Below, in pieces: positions 6,291 through 6,787 of a stretch of 6,787 nucleotides of DNA. The notes beneath the pieces were generated by a model that had not been told where the DNA came from, made no database searches, and saw only the letters and a list, made by a program, of their open reading frames with translations. The stretch comes from Pseudomonadota bacterium (GTDB taxonomy: Bacteria; Pseudomonadota; Gammaproteobacteria; Arenicellales; UBA868): positions 1-6,787 of the forward strand of contig JABJIU010000102.1 in the NCBI GenBank assembly GCA_018661145.1, given 5' to 3'. A program made the position numbers and the translations under genes. How positions within the stretch are numbered: the first letter of the stretch is position 1; each line of letters starts with the position of its first letter.

Positions 6291-6463
6291 TCTTGTTGCG
6301 TGATCCTTGGCGTTTTAAGGCAGGCCGACAAGCAAAGTTCCCGCAAAACGGCCTTGCTCGCATAATCGAGGCAGCGTAGGTCGGAGGCGGAGAGTACGCG
6401 TTGCTGGATGAGTTGCAGCAGTTTCTCAGACTGTATTTCAATCGAGACACGCCGTTGACCCAA
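6287..6463 (-). CDS. Small hypothetical protein with three cysteines
   Basis: A 58-aa ORF that looks coding rather than accidental. It begins MGQRRVSIEIQSEKLLQLIQ and continues with QRVLSASDLRCLDYASKAVL (21-40), then LCLSACLKTPR. The hydrophobic and charged residues alternate as in a helical protein, and three cysteines (C31, C43, C47 by this start) are arranged as RCLD and LCLSAC. I have a vague memory of similar small proteins in gammaproteobacteria but cannot assign a function. The proposed start is TTG at 6463, with GGGAG 4 nt upstream. The frame stays open to an ATG at 6568, but that start lies inside the DUF2325 gene, has no ribosome site, and would span the terminator. Its TAG (6289-6287) overlaps the malonyl-CoA decarboxylase TAA (6288-6290), so the two genes converge with a 4-bp overlap. 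Confidence 0.5.
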   Translation of the reverse strand: MGQRRVSIEIQSEKLLQLIQQRVLSASDLRCLDYASKAVLRELCLSACLKTPRITQQD

Positions 6464-6535
6464 TGAGCTCCCAAAAGTTTCCCTAGTAGGGTTCTCATGG
6501 CCTATCGTCGCCGAGGGGGCGGGCAACCTCCCATG

Positions 6536-6559
6536 AAAAATCGTATCCTCAGGGATACG
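6536..6559 (-). terminator. Rho-independent terminator of the DUF2325 gene, containing its stop codon
   Basis: On the minus strand CGTATCC (6559-6553) pairs perfectly with GGATACG (6548-6542) around a CTGA loop, followed by A and then five T (6540-6536). The TGA in the loop is the stop codon of the DUF2325 gene, so the terminator is partly inside the coding sequence. The 7-bp stem is of moderate strength. About 70 bp lie between it and the proposed start of the small ORF. Confidence 0.65.
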
Positions 6560-6787
6560 CATTTCCAAGCGCCCGAGCGAGGGAGGAGATGCTTGAACGA
6601 CGTACCGGTAGAAAACGGATGTTTAGTTTCTGGCACTCTCGTTTGATCTTGTCGGTAGCGCCGTGACTAACACAGTCAATCGGGCAAACAACGACATCGG
6701 CGCGGGGAAGGAGCTCATCAAGCCTTCGCGCGCCGTCCTCTCGGCCGCCGTCATGAAAGAACAAGAAGCCGTTCAGTTTTTCCACTA
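6549..6787 (-). CDS. DUF2325 domain protein, C-terminal part (5' end outside window)
   Basis: The last 78 complete codons of a minus-strand gene cut by the right edge of the window. The fragment contains the recognisable end of DUF2325: FFHDGGRED, then ADVVVCPIDCVSHGATDKIK, then C-x3-LNIRFLPVRRSSISSLARAL. The HDGG, P-x-D-C-x-SH and RSS elements are conserved in this family, whose biochemical function is not established. A GTG at 6785 begins in the middle of the domain (VEKLNGFLFFHDGG), so the true start lies further right. Two cysteines in VCPIDC and one in KREC could bind metal or be redox active, which is speculation. The gene ends in an intrinsic terminator and is followed on the same strand by the small cysteine-containing ORF. 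Confidence 0.8.
   Translation of the reverse strand, partial: VEKLNGFLFFHDGGREDGARRLDELLPRADVVVCPIDCVSHGATDKIKRECQKLNIRFLPVRRSSISSLARALGNAYP

Noticed and set aside
6253..6498. Alternative minus-strand open frame of 81 codons overlapping the small hypothetical gene
   Set aside because: It shares the same DNA in another frame, runs into the malonyl-CoA decarboxylase coding end, and its translation (asparagine/serine/proline-rich) looks less protein-like than the competing frame.
1..6787. CRISPR arrays, tRNA or rRNA genes, insertion sequences, attachment sites
   Set aside because: No regularly spaced repeats, RNA gene signatures, transposase reading frames or terminal inverted repeats were seen; nearly all of the window is covered by metabolic genes.

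Overview
The window looks like chromosomal DNA from a proteobacterium, most likely a gammaproteobacterium. This rests on the kinds of proteins encoded (an AlgA/ManC-type GDP-mannose enzyme, a DUF2325 protein, a methionine gamma-lyase closely resembling the Pseudomonas type), a moderately GC-rich base composition judged by eye, and compact gene spacing. It is an inference; no 16S or other marker gene is present.

Layout. Bases 1-549 (+) hold the 3' end of a bifunctional mannose-1-phosphate guanylyltransferase / mannose-6-phosphate isomerase, probably the edge of a polysaccharide locus lying to the left. It runs tail to tail into a phytanoyl-CoA-dioxygenase-family (PhyH) Fe(II)/2-oxoglutarate oxygenase on the minus strand (575-1387). 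A divergent intergenic region (1388-1575) separates PhyH from four plus-strand genes: a Rieske-type oxygenase alpha subunit (1576-2688), methionine gamma-lyase (2787-3992), an SDR-family dehydrogenase (4009-4791) and malonyl-CoA decarboxylase (4860-6290). The right end holds two minus-strand genes: a small cysteine-containing hypothetical ORF (6287-6463) and the C-terminal end of a DUF2325 protein (6549-6787, cut by the window edge) with an intrinsic terminator whose loop contains its stop codon.

How the genes may work together. Each of the five central genes is recognisable on its own with its main catalytic residues intact, but their combination is not a pathway I can name. Two oxygenases of different classes sit head to head, followed by a C-S lyase that yields a thiol, ammonia and a 2-oxo acid, a dehydrogenase, and an enzyme that turns malonyl-CoA into acetyl-CoA. 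The Rieske enzyme resembles those acting on quaternary ammonium compounds (choline, glycine betaine, carnitine). One reading is a small catabolic island that oxidises or demethylates a small N- or S-methylated compound and feeds carbon into acetyl-CoA. That is a hypothesis from gene order. No transporter, regulator, Rieske reductase, or malonyl-CoA-forming enzyme lies inside the window, so the route is incomplete as seen.
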